Below, piece after piece: positions 1 to 6,957 of a stretch of 12,082 bases of DNA. The stretch lies in NCBI GenBank assembly GCA_029865515.1, contig JAOUGQ010000077.1, forward strand, positions 1-12,082, read 5' to 3'. Position numbers and translations under genes: made by a program. Each line of letters opens with the position of its first letter. Position 1 is the first letter of the stretch. The notes below the pieces were generated by a model. That model saw only the letters and a program-made list of their open reading frames with translations, had not been told where the DNA came from and did no database searches. This DNA is from Nitrospirota bacterium (GTDB lineage: Bacteria; Nitrospirota; Nitrospiria; Nitrospirales; UBA8639).

Positions 1-1059
1 GAAGATGCGGGGAAAAATGTTCATGATGCGCATGCAGAAGGCAGCGGGGTGGACTTAAACCGGGCGGGAACTCCCTTGTTAGAAATTGTGACCGAACCCG
101 ACCTCCACTCTTCTGAAGAGGTGGATGCCTATTTAAAAGCCCTGCGTGATCTCTTGGTGGATCTTGAGGTGTGTGATGGGAATATGGAACAGGGAAGTTT
201 CCGTTGCGAGCCGAATGTGTCGCTTCGTCTTCAGGGACAGGATGTGCTTGGAACCAAGGTGGAGTTAAAGAATATTAACTCCTTCCGCTTCGCCAAAGAT
301 GCGCTGGATTTTGAAATTTCCCGGCAGGCCGAAGTGTTGACGGAAGGTGGGATGATTCGTCAGGAGACCCGCTTATGGGATGTGGAGAAAGGGCAAACGG
401 CGGTCATGCGGAGTAAAGAAGAAGCGCATGACTACCGGTATTTTCCCGACCCGGACTTGTTGCCCGTCAACGTGGAGCCTGAGTGGATTGAGGCGTTGCG
501 TCACACGATTCCAGAATTATCTGGCGCTCGCTTGCAGCGCTTTGTGAAGGATTATCAGTTACCCGAGTACGATGCAAAGGTTCTGACCGATTCGAAAAGT
601 CTGGCCGACTATTTTGAATCGTGCGTAAAACTGTTCCCTCACCCCAAAACCGTTAGTAACTGGGTCATGGGGGAATTACTTCGTGAGCTTCATACGGCGG
701 GAACCACTCCGGAATCTTCCGCTGTGAGCCCTGAACGATTGGTTCAACTCTTACAGCTAGTGGAAGCGGGGACGGTCAGTTTGAAAGTTGCGCGAGATCT
801 CTTCCCCGAATTCTATGCAAGCGGGAAAGAGCCGGGTGCCTTAGTCAAGGAGAAAGGCCTGCTTCAGGTTTCCGATGAAGGAATTCTAGGGAAGATTATT
901 GAAGAGGTCCTGGCTCAGTATCCGGCGCAAGTAGAGCAATATCGATCCGGCAAGGAAACGGTACTAGGCTTTTTGGTCGGGCAGGTGATGAAGGCCTCAC
1001 AGGGAAAAGCCAATCCTGGTAAGGTCAATACCCTGTTGAAACATCACCTCACATCTTGA
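1..1059 (+). CDS. gatB: Aspartyl/glutamyl-tRNA(Asn/Gln) amidotransferase subunit B, 5'-truncated by the window edge
   Basis: GatB is the kinase/tRNA-binding subunit of the cytoplasmic GatCAB complex, which converts misacylated Glu-tRNA(Gln) and Asp-tRNA(Asn) to the correct amide forms. The frame is open from base 1 and reads EDAGKNVHDAHAEG before the GTG at 49, so that GTG is an internal Val codon and not the start; about 120 N-terminal residues of a usual 475-480 lie outside the window. Family signatures visible: DLNRAGTPLLEIVTEPD, SFRCEPNVSLR, KVELKNINSFRF, ETRLWD and the EEAHDYRYFPDPDLLPV block. The C-terminal part is the helical tail domain related to YqeY, ending with the conserved GKANPGKVNTLL-type motif. 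The reading frame is intact to the TGA stop, and a terminator-like hairpin follows 5 bases later. Identification is secure; gatA and gatC are not in view. Confidence 0.96.
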   Translation, partial: EDAGKNVHDAHAEGSGVDLNRAGTPLLEIVTEPDLHSSEEVDAYLKALRDLLVDLEVCDGNMEQGSFRCEPNVSLRLQGQDVLGTKVELKNINSFRFAKDALDFEISRQAEVLTEGGMIRQETRLWDVEKGQTAVMRSKEEAHDYRYFPDPDLLPVNVEPEWIEALRHTIPELSGARLQRFVKDYQLPEYDAKVLTDSKSLADYFESCVKLFPHPKTVSNWVMGELLRELHTAGTTPESSAVSPERLVQLLQLVEAGTVSLKVARDLFPEFYASGKEPGALVKEKGLLQVSDEGILGKIIEEVLAQYPAQVEQYRSGKETVLGFLVGQVMKASQGKANPGKVNTLLKHHLTS

Positions 1060-1064
1060 TCTAA

Positions 1065-1105
1065 GGCCCGTCTCAGGGTACAAGGTATACGAGAGGGCCA
1101 TTTTT
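1065..1105 (+). terminator. Rho-independent terminator-like hairpin between gatB and eno
   Basis: Seen directly: GGCCC (1065-1069), one bulged G, then TCTC (1071-1074) pair with GAGA (1091-1094) and GGGCC (1095-1099). The loop is 16 nt and can add a 3-bp GTA/TAC pairing. ATTTTT follows at once (1100-1105). This fits an intrinsic terminator ending the gatB transcript. Because eno starts only about 30 bp later and no clear promoter lies between, it may terminate only partially or act as an attenuator; that part is inference. Confidence 0.65.
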
Positions 1106-1135
1106 ACTCACGATCCATAAGGAATTTTTTCTTTT

Positions 1136-2422
1136 ATGAGTCTTATTCAGGACATCACCTCACGGATGATTCTGGATTCTCGCGGGAATCCAACGGTTGA
1201 AGTAGACGTACACTTGGCCAGTGGCATGTCCGGTCGCGCGGCTGTCCCTTCCGGAGCCTCAACAGGGACGCGAGAAGCCCTGGAATTACGGGATGGGGAT
1301 AAAAAACAATGGATGGGCAAAGGCGTCTCCAAAGCCTTAGCGGGCATTCAAAAGCGTATGCTGCCGGCTCTCCGTGGCCTCGAGGCCCAGGATCAGGTGA
1401 GCATCGATTCACGGTTGATCCAACTGGATGGAACCAAAGGTAAGACCCGGTTAGGGGCCAATGCCACCCTTGGGGTGTCGTTAGCTGTTGCCCGGGCTGC
1501 TGCCCAGGAACTCGGTATTCCGCTTTTTCGATACTTGGGCGGTGTCTCTGCGCGGGAATTGCCGGTTCCCATGATGAATATTATCAATGGTGGGGCACAT
1601 GCCGATAACGGGCTGGATCTGCAGGAATTCATGATCATGCCGGTCGGGGCGGCAAGTTTTCGAGAAGCTCTCCGGATGGGGACAGAGATCTTTCACCATC
1701 TCAAGACCATTTTGAAATCCAAAAACATGAGCACGGCCGTCGGGGATGAAGGTGGATTTGCCCCTGCGGTTCGATCGAATGAAGAAGCCCTGGATTACAT
1801 TTTACAAGCCATTGCCCAAGCCGGGTATCGAGCAGGGAAAGATGTGGTCCTGGCGCTTGATGCGGCGGCAAGTGAGTTTTTTGAAAAAAAGATGTATCAT
1901 TTGCGCAATGCGAGCAAACCCAAAATGTCCTCAGGGGAACTGGTTGAGTATTATGCCAGGCTGGTCAAGCAGTATCCGATCGTCTCGATTGAAGACGGGC
2001 TTGATGAAAGTGATTGGGCCGGCTGGAAACAGTTAACGGACCAAATTGGTGATCGTGTTCAGCTCGTGGGCGATGATTTATTTGTCACCAATGTCGAATT
2101 CTTAGGGCGGGGTATTCGTGAAGGCATCGGGAATGCCATCCTGATCAAAGTGAATCAAATCGGCACGCTGACGGAAACGATCGAGGCCATGCGCATGGCT
2201 CAACGAGCGGGATATGGGGTTATTGTGTCACACCGATCCGGGGAGACTGAGGATACGACAATTGCTGATCTCGCAGTGGCGTTAAATGCCGGTCAGATTA
2301 AAACGGGGTCCTTGTCCCGTACGGATCGTTTAGCCAAATACAATCAGCTTCTGAGAATCGAGGAGGCCTTAGGCTCAGCCGCTTTGTATCGCGGTAAAGC
2401 TGTCCTTCCTGTAAAATCGTAA
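1136..2422 (+). CDS. eno: Enolase (phosphopyruvate hydratase)
   Basis: Enolase interconverts 2-phosphoglycerate and phosphoenolpyruvate in glycolysis and gluconeogenesis; it is a cytoplasmic homodimer or octamer that needs Mg2+. The 428-residue length is typical of the family. The N-terminal domain opens with the conserved DITSRMILDSRGNPTVEVDV stretch and the PSGASTG active-site loop (38-44). In the barrel domain I see acid residues E164 (QEFM) and E205 (GDEGGFAP), Mg2+ ligands D242 (LDAAASEF), E286 (SIEDGLDE) and D313 (GDDLF), catalytic K338 (LIKVNQIGTLTE), H366 (SHRSGETED) and K389 (IKTGS). All key residues are present. The ATG is preceded by AAGGA with rather long 12-nt spacing. The gene sits 76 bp after gatB, past a hairpin terminator, and 9 bp ahead of the ftsB-like gene, with which it is probably cotranscribed. 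Confidence 0.98.
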   Translation: MSLIQDITSRMILDSRGNPTVEVDVHLASGMSGRAAVPSGASTGTREALELRDGDKKQWMGKGVSKALAGIQKRMLPALRGLEAQDQVSIDSRLIQLDGTKGKTRLGANATLGVSLAVARAAAQELGIPLFRYLGGVSARELPVPMMNIINGGAHADNGLDLQEFMIMPVGAASFREALRMGTEIFHHLKTILKSKNMSTAVGDEGGFAPAVRSNEEALDYILQAIAQAGYRAGKDVVLALDAAASEFFEKKMYHLRNASKPKMSSGELVEYYARLVKQYPIVSIEDGLDESDWAGWKQLTDQIGDRVQLVGDDLFVTNVEFLGRGIREGIGNAILIKVNQIGTLTETIEAMRMAQRAGYGVIVSHRSGETEDTTIADLAVALNAGQIKTGSLSRTDRLAKYNQLLRIEEALGSAALYRGKAVLPVKS

Positions 2423-2431
2423 TCCTCAGTT

Positions 2432-2785
2432 ATGCGGTCCAATAATAAAAAACGGGCGTCCACCGGGTTTTGGGGGGATCTATTCAATCGCCTGCCATTG
2501 GTCGGGGCGTTTTTGGTAATGAGTGTGCTGACCGGGACCATGTTTTTTAATTCCAATGGGTTGCCCTTATACTTTCATATGCGAGAGACGCGTCAGCATC
2601 TGACTGAGCAGATCAAGCAATTGGAAGACATTAATGCTGCCATCCAAGAAGACATCACCCGCATTCAACGGGATCCACAGCGGCTGGAAGAGTTGGCCCG
2701 TAATCGCCTGGGCATGGTCCGGCAGGGGGAGGTGGTTTATCAGTTTGTGGAACCTGCTCCTTCCTCAATTACAGCTAGACCCTAG
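2432..2785 (+). CDS. ftsB: Septum formation initiator family protein (FtsB/DivIC-like)
   Basis: This is a small bitopic membrane protein of the divisome. In characterised bacteria FtsB/DivIC forms a complex with FtsL and FtsQ/DivIB that activates septal peptidoglycan synthesis. The 117 residues show a short basic cytoplasmic N-terminus (NNKKR), one hydrophobic span at about 21-39, a periplasmic coiled coil at about 50-80, and then the family signature DPQRLEELARNRLGMV followed by GEVVYQF (81-105). The order, length and signature match the septum formation initiator family. The start lies 9 bp after the eno stop with no strong Shine-Dalgarno sequence, which suggests translational coupling to eno; the eno-ftsB pairing is common in bacteria. 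Exact orthology to FtsB rather than DivIC is not resolved. Confidence 0.9.
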   Translation: MRSNNKKRASTGFWGDLFNRLPLVGAFLVMSVLTGTMFFNSNGLPLYFHMRETRQHLTEQIKQLEDINAAIQEDITRIQRDPQRLEELARNRLGMVRQGEVVYQFVEPAPSSITARP

Positions 2786-2797
2786 GCGCGCCGGTTC

Positions 2798-2827
2798 TTG
2801 CGGCACATCCCTTCGACCCATCATAAT
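2798..2827 (+). promoter_or_regulatory. Candidate sigma-70 promoter upstream of era
   Basis: TTGCGG (2798-2803) and CATAAT (2822-2827) are separated by 18 bp, giving 3/6 and 5/6 matches to the -35 and -10 consensus. It lies in the 88-bp gap between the ftsB-like gene and era and would give a leader of about 40 nt. This is only a pattern match; readthrough from eno-ftsB is also possible. Confidence 0.35.
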
Positions 2828-2873
2828 TTCCTTTTAATCTTCTAGCAGTTTTTTCATTTTTGAGAGCTATTTT

Positions 2874-3767
2874 ATGAAATCAGGTCAGTTAGCTATTCTT
2901 GGTCGTCCAAATGTCGGCAAGTCGACTCTGCTCAATGCGTTGGTGCGTGAAAAGATCGCCATCGTCTCTGATAAACCTCAAACGACCCGAAACCTCATCT
3001 TAGGGGTCGGTCATTATCCGGAGGGACAGCTGATTCTGGTCGATACGCCAGGCCTGCATACGCCCCATCATCGACTCAATACCCAAATGGTGCAATCGGC
3101 GTTAGGTACCCTGACGCAATCCGATGTCGTCTATATGATCGTGGATAGTCAGGTGGCGCCAGGTCCTGGAGACCGGTATGTGATGGAGCAAGTAACAGAG
3201 GCTCATCGGGAACGACCATTTCAAGGAGTTTTTCTGTTATTGAATAAAGCCGATGCTGTGGCCAAATCCCGGTTACTACCGCTTATCGACCAGTACCGCA
3301 CATGGTTCCCCTGGACAGAGATTGTGCCCATCTCGGCCAAAACCGGGCTGAATATCCCCCGATTAGTCGAATTGACCTTTGCCTGTCTTCCCTCCTGTCC
3401 GGACTTGATGTATGACGAGGATTTTTTGACTAACCAGCCCATGCGTCATATGGCCGGGGAGATCATTCGTGAAAAAGTGCTGGAACAGACTTACGACGAA
3501 TTGCCTTATGCCGTGGGCGTGCTCATTGAACAATTTGAGGAGGAAAAAGGCCTTACCACCATTCGGGCTGTTATTCTGGTAGAAAAAGCCAGTCAAAAAG
3601 GAATTGTTATCGGGAAAAAAGGCATGCGCCTCAAGGAAATTGGGCAAAGTGCGCGGATAGATATGGAACGCCTGTTCGGTATGAAGATTTATCTGCGGAT
3701 GTGGGTGAAAGTGCAGGAAGGATGGCGCGATAATGTCCAGGTGTTGACCGAACTGGGCTATGGATGA
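2874..3767 (+). CDS. era: GTPase Era
   Basis: Era is an essential GTPase that binds the 3' end of 16S rRNA and helps mature the 30S ribosomal subunit, acting in the cytoplasm and at the membrane. The 297-residue protein has all G motifs: G1 GRPNVGKS (10-17), G2 around QTTRN (36-40), G3 DTPG (57-60), G4 NKAD (124-127) and G5 SAK (154-156). The C-terminal KH RNA-binding domain is present with the GKKG loop (247-250) in VIGKKGMRLKEIG. Length and domain order are standard. The ATG is preceded by a purine-rich GAGAG. It heads a likely era-recO-DUF971 operon; era next to recO is a common bacterial arrangement linking ribosome assembly and DNA repair genes. Confidence 0.98.
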   Translation: MKSGQLAILGRPNVGKSTLLNALVREKIAIVSDKPQTTRNLILGVGHYPEGQLILVDTPGLHTPHHRLNTQMVQSALGTLTQSDVVYMIVDSQVAPGPGDRYVMEQVTEAHRERPFQGVFLLLNKADAVAKSRLLPLIDQYRTWFPWTEIVPISAKTGLNIPRLVELTFACLPSCPDLMYDEDFLTNQPMRHMAGEIIREKVLEQTYDELPYAVGVLIEQFEEEKGLTTIRAVILVEKASQKGIVIGKKGMRLKEIGQSARIDMERLFGMKIYLRMWVKVQEGWRDNVQVLTELGYG

Positions 3768-3829
3768 AGATGGGTGCTAAGCACATGAGTGCTCAATTCT
3801 GACGTGCGGACATTTCTGGTGGAGTTTCC

Positions 3830-4579
3830 ATGCCGCTCTTAAGAACCCGCGCGGTCATTCTTCGAAGTCAACGATGGGGTGATGCTGACCGGATCGTGAC
3901 ATTCTATTCTCATGATCTGGGGAAAATTCGAGGCGCGGCTCGTGGGGCTCGTCGGATGAAAACACGATTTGGTGGGGTGCTTGAGCCTTTTGGGATTGTT
4001 GATGTTACCCTGTTTCAAAAAACTCCCGACGCCTTGGGGCAAATTAGTCAAATAGATCTGGTTAAAAACTTTAAATCCATACGGGAAGACCTGGGCGTCA
4101 TGGGCGCAGCCGCCAAGATGGTACGTATGGTGGAAATGATCACGGCCGATCGTGATCCTAATCCGGAGATGTATGCAGCTCTGGTGTATAGTTTGGAAAC
4201 ATTACTTCCTGACCGGGATCTGGCACTCACCACGTTATTATTTCAAATTCATGTATTGGGTTATACGGGGTTTCGTCCACAAATTGACCGTTGCACGGAA
4301 TGTGGGAATAGTGCTCCTCGCAATAGGCCTCAGTGGTTTTCCCCTCGATTAGGGGGGATGGTCTGTGATCAGTGTGGTCAACGGGGGGTGGGACGGGTGC
4401 TGTCTATTTCCAAGGGAAGTCTGGCATTTATTGAACAGGCTCGACGCCTCCCCATGGCCAGCCTTTCTCGATTGAAAGCGATCGGGACGGTCCGGATTGA
4501 AGTGGAGGAAGCCATTGAGGCGTATTTTCAAACTGTTGTTGGAAAATCACTTCCGAGATTTGAACAATGGGTATCCTAG
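3830..4579 (+). CDS. recO: DNA repair protein RecO
   Basis: RecO is a recombination mediator of the RecFOR pathway: it binds single-stranded DNA and SSB, anneals complementary strands and, with RecR, loads RecA. The 249-residue protein has an N-terminal OB-fold (about 1-80, starting LLRTRAVILRSQRWGDADRIV), a helical middle region, and a four-cysteine zinc site at C155/C158 (CTEC) and C179/C182 (CDQC). Length and order are typical. A good Shine-Dalgarno sequence, GGTGGAG at 3818-3824, sits 5 nt before the ATG and fixes the start. It lies 62 bp after era and 27 bp before the DUF971 gene on the same strand, so it is probably in one operon with both. Confidence 0.95.
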   Translation: MPLLRTRAVILRSQRWGDADRIVTFYSHDLGKIRGAARGARRMKTRFGGVLEPFGIVDVTLFQKTPDALGQISQIDLVKNFKSIREDLGVMGAAAKMVRMVEMITADRDPNPEMYAALVYSLETLLPDRDLALTTLLFQIHVLGYTGFRPQIDRCTECGNSAPRNRPQWFSPRLGGMVCDQCGQRGVGRVLSISKGSLAFIEQARRLPMASLSRLKAIGTVRIEVEEAIEAYFQTVVGKSLPRFEQWVS

Positions 4580-4606
4580 GATGCCAACTCATAAGGATAT
4601 TGGGGT

Positions 4607-4957
4607 ATGACTTCTCAAGCCTCTCTTGAACCGACAGATATGGAATGGCTGGATAAGGGGGTGTTGGGCATCACGTGGAGTGATGGGCATCAAGGGGTCT
4701 ATCCTGTCCGGTATTTGCGACAACATTGTCCTTGTGCGGCCTGCACGGACGAGTGGACCGGTGAGTTGCGCATTAAGCCTGACTCTATTCCCCTCCTCAT
4801 TTTATTGCAGGATATCGAGCCGGTTGGGCGATATGCGTTTCGATTTAAATGGAGCGACGGGCATGATACCGGCCTGTATTCGTACACCGCGTTGCGTCGG
4901 ATGTGCCAATGCGATGAATGCCAGCCTAATAAACCCAAAAGCAAGCAACTTCTCTAG
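4607..4957 (+). CDS. DUF971 domain protein (gamma-butyrobetaine hydroxylase N-terminal-like)
   Basis: A 116-residue protein made almost wholly of a DUF971/GBBH-like domain. It has an internally repetitive pattern: TWSDGHQGVYPVRYLR (23-38) is echoed by KWSDGHDTGLYSYTALR (81-97). Each half ends in a cysteine cluster, CPCAAC (41-46) and CQCDEC (100-105), suggesting metal binding, zinc or possibly iron-sulfur. In other proteins this domain precedes gamma-butyrobetaine hydroxylase or is fused to Mrp/ApbC-type iron-sulfur carrier ATPases; the role of the stand-alone form is not established. It follows recO by 27 bp and is probably the last gene of the era-recO transcript; a hairpin lies 47 bp downstream. 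The family call is firm, the function unknown. Confidence 0.85.
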   Translation: MTSQASLEPTDMEWLDKGVLGITWSDGHQGVYPVRYLRQHCPCAACTDEWTGELRIKPDSIPLLILLQDIEPVGRYAFRFKWSDGHDTGLYSYTALRRMCQCDECQPNKPKSKQLL

Positions 4958-5003
4958 CTTCTTAGTCATTCTTCTTTCATTTCCTTTTCTGCATGGGTCA
5001 TCT

Positions 5004-5060
5004 CGTAGGCGTATCGGTCGGCGATCGGCCTGCGGAAATAATTGTTTTGGCTTTGTTTAA
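5004..5060 (+). terminator. Long hairpin downstream of the DUF971 gene, possible operon terminator
   Basis: CGTAGGC (5004-5010) pairs with GCCTGCG (5028-5034, one G-T pair). Inside it, ATCG (5013-5016) pairs with CGAT (5022-5025) around a 5-nt loop, with a symmetric 2x2 internal loop between the stems. A T-rich but interrupted tail (ATTGTTTT, then TTTGTTT) follows. The fold and position fit the end of the era-recO-DUF971 transcript, but the T-tract does not directly abut the stem, so strength is uncertain. Confidence 0.45.
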
Positions 5061-5086
5061 AAGCGGATCCAGGAACCGTAACGTAG

Positions 5087-5112
5087 AGAAAGAAAAAGGT
5101 GCCGATGGCGCC
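5087..5112 (-). terminator. Rho-independent terminator of the lipoprotein gene
   Basis: Read on the minus strand: GGCGCC, loop ATC, GGCACC (stem plus-strand 5098-5103 and 5107-5112, six pairs with one wobble), followed immediately by TTTTTCTTTC. The stem directly abuts the TAA stop of the lipoprotein gene. Compact stem, tight loop and contiguous T-tract make this a good intrinsic terminator. Confidence 0.75.
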
Positions 5113-5649
5113 TTAACGAACCAAGGCGTCGTGAGAGGCAAGTGATGCGGGGCGGACTGAAGAGAATTCCTCCATCGCCTGATTGGCTTTGGTGACATAG
5201 AAGGCATACTGAGGCTCTGGGTAATTTTTGATGATTGACTGAAAGGTCTGAAGTGCCGTATGCCAGTCAGCCGATTGCTGGGCCACTTCAGCAAGATGGA
5301 TGGAACAGGAGGCGGCCATGGCTCGTGGATCTACAGCGAGCCTGGAGTTTCTGGCTGCAGATACTTTTTTTAAAAATTTTGGCACGGGAATGGGGGAGTC
5401 GTTGAGTGAGATCGGTTTTGGGGCGGAATCTAATATATGAAGACTGGCATGCATGTGCTGAATGTCGTATTCAGTCATGCAGTGATTATAGGCCTCCCAG
5501 ATTCCCATGAAATCCTGATCCGCCATTGCCAGTTCTCCGTGAGTCTTGGGCTGAAACCCTTGACAACCGGTAAGGGTGATAGAGAGCAGGGCCGTCAGAA
5601 GAAGGTTGAAAATCAATGGCTGTGAAAGCTTGCTGTGCATAGAAGGCAT
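5113..5649 (-). CDS. Predicted lipoprotein of unknown function
   Basis: 178 residues with no family I recognise. The N-terminus is a lipoprotein signal peptide: K7, a hydrophobic core at about 12-26, and the lipobox LTGC with Cys29 as the predicted lipidated residue. Glutamine at +2 would favour the outer membrane under the E. coli sorting rule, if that rule applies here. The mature part is mostly helical and polar. Residues about 117-155 (IHLAEVAQQSADWHTALQTF and the segment after it) resemble one or two degenerate TPR-type helical hairpins, hinting at a protein-binding role; this is inference. The start could be M1 or M4, neither with a clear Shine-Dalgarno sequence. It lies 229 bp downstream of the split helicase genes on the same strand and ends in its own terminator. 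No reliable promoter was found. Confidence 0.75.
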   Translation of the reverse strand: MPSMHSKLSQPLIFNLLLTALLSITLTGCQGFQPKTHGELAMADQDFMGIWEAYNHCMTEYDIQHMHASLHILDSAPKPISLNDSPIPVPKFLKKVSAARNSRLAVDPRAMAASCSIHLAEVAQQSADWHTALQTFQSIIKNYPEPQYAFYVTKANQAMEEFSSVRPASLASHDALVR

Positions 5650-5808
5650 GTTATTGTGTTCGCCTAGGACTTTGATCCAGACTGTTAACGCAAATTTTGT
5701 GCTAAAAAATAACTGTCAGGAATATGAATTTTTCCATAATAATCAGGGCGTGTATCGTTGTAGATAGTTTCCTGTCGTCTATTTCTTGCCACATTTGTTG
5801 TGTTTTTG

Positions 5809-5820
5809 AAACAGCTGTTT
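5809..5820. repeat. Perfect 12-bp palindrome upstream of the lipoprotein gene
   Basis: AAACAGCTGTTT is its own reverse complement. It lies in the AT-rich 229-bp gap between the helicase RecA1 gene and the lipoprotein gene, about 160 bp upstream of the latter. A second small hairpin, CTCATG-loop-CATGAG (5832-5848), is close by. Either could be a regulator site or chance; neither has a T-tract that would make it a terminator. Confidence 0.3.
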
Positions 5821-5878
5821 GGCGCTTGAAAGCTCATGTTATGCATGAGGTATTGGTGGATTGTGACTATATCGTAAA

Positions 5879-6949
5879 TTAAATAAACGGTTTAATTTCG
5901 TATTCGGCGAACAGGCGTTTGGTCTCAGGATGAAAATGATACCCCTTGCCCTGGTGAATATCTTGATTTCTGAATAGTGGAACCAGTTGACCAGTGGGAT
6001 GCAAATACAGGCCACGAAGTGGAACGGATCGTTTGGCATGGCGGACGAGATGGCAGGGAATGGGCCTGATGGCTTGTAACCATTCGGCTAGATCCTGAGG
6101 ATTTCCGATAGAGGCGGATAGGAGCAAAAGCCGGGCTTGGGCTGGACACAAGATAATCGTTTCTTCCCACACCACTCCTCGTTCCGGATCAGCCAGATAC
6201 TGTGATTCATCCAGGATCACCAGCCCCAAGGTATGCAGTCGGAGGTCGATCTCCCCACTTGCTGCGTCATACAGTAAATTTCTGAGTATTTCGGTGGTCA
6301 TCACAAGCAGCGGGGCTTGGGCATTATCCCGCCGGTCCCCTGTTAAAATCCCGACCTGGTCCGATCCAAAGAGTTGGGTAAATTCCATGAATTTCGTATT
6401 AGAGAGGGCTTTCAGTGGCGAGGTGTAGATCACCGTTTGGTTCAGAGCCATGGCTTGCTTGATGGCTTGGATCGCCACATAGGTTTTTCCACTTCCCGTC
6501 GGGGCGCTGACGATGACATCTGAATGCGCCAGATATTCCACCGCTTCGGTTTGCCAGGGATCCGGGACAAAGGGCATGGGCTCAGGAACGCCAATGCCTT
6601 CCAGGATTTGCTGGAGATTGACCGAGGGTTGAGGGGGGCCGAAGTTGGGTTTCCCCTTAGGCGAAAGAACTTTTGATCGCAGGGGCGGAGATGAAATTTT
6701 TGGCAGTGCAGCAGAACGGGCTTCCTGTAATGCCAAACGTTCTTGACGAGTTTTTTGAATCTGTTGGAGTTCAGCTTCAATAGCCAGTCTCTGATCCGGT
6801 GGGAAGGCCAAAATCAATTCGACCAATCGTTGTTTCCCAAGCCGGAAATGTCGATGAATGCGGCCTCTGGCCATTTGATGTAAATATTTCACCGGTAAAT
6901 TGAGGAGTTCAAGTTTCAGATCATCATGATTCATGGCGTCGTATTCCAA
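5879..6949 (-). CDS. Split Ski2/Mtr4-like helicase, N-terminal half (RecA1 ATPase lobe)
   Basis: This ORF encodes only the first RecA lobe of a superfamily 2 DExH helicase, an ATP-driven nucleic-acid unwinding enzyme. Seen: PWQ (131-133) as a Q-motif-like element, Walker A APTGSGKT (149-156), motif Ia TSPLKALSN (176-184), TGD (203-205), TTEILRN (218-224), motif II DESQ (247-250) and motif III SAS (278-280). The sequence then runs through the linker region (KRSVPLRGLYLHPTG) and stops where a normal protein would enter RecA2. Residues about 14-48 (LLNLPVKYLHQMARG then LGKQRLVELIL) resemble a Rho_N/SAP-type helical element. The matching RecA2 half is the gene immediately upstream. The first start is TTG, 8 bp after that gene's stop; an ATG five codons later (6934) is an alternative. 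Motif II is DESQ instead of the usual DEVH/DEIH. Confidence 0.88.
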   Translation of the reverse strand: MEYDAMNHDDLKLELLNLPVKYLHQMARGRIHRHFRLGKQRLVELILAFPPDQRLAIEAELQQIQKTRQERLALQEARSAALPKISSPPLRSKVLSPKGKPNFGPPQPSVNLQQILEGIGVPEPMPFVPDPWQTEAVEYLAHSDVIVSAPTGSGKTYVAIQAIKQAMALNQTVIYTSPLKALSNTKFMEFTQLFGSDQVGILTGDRRDNAQAPLLVMTTEILRNLLYDAASGEIDLRLHTLGLVILDESQYLADPERGVVWEETIILCPAQARLLLLSASIGNPQDLAEWLQAIRPIPCHLVRHAKRSVPLRGLYLHPTGQLVPLFRNQDIHQGKGYHFHPETKRLFAEYEIKPFI

Positions 6950-6957
6950 TCCTGTGG

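Noticed and set aside
1746..2036. 96-residue frame inside eno
   Set aside because: Lies wholly within a clear enolase gene in another frame and shows no domain.
2833..2845. 13-base sequence TTTTAATCTTCTA also found near 9830, upstream of the MFS gene
   Set aside because: AT-rich, only two copies, at different distances from the start codons; likely coincidence.
3768..3829. GTGCT/GCAC repeats between era and recO as a terminator
   Set aside because: Short alternative 4-bp stems with no T-tract; era and recO are probably cotranscribed.
5576..5767. 63-residue plus-strand frame over the start of the lipoprotein gene
   Set aside because: Antisense to a better-supported gene, no motif.
5809..5820. 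Palindrome as an intrinsic terminator for the helicase genes
   Set aside because: On the minus strand it is not followed by a T-tract.
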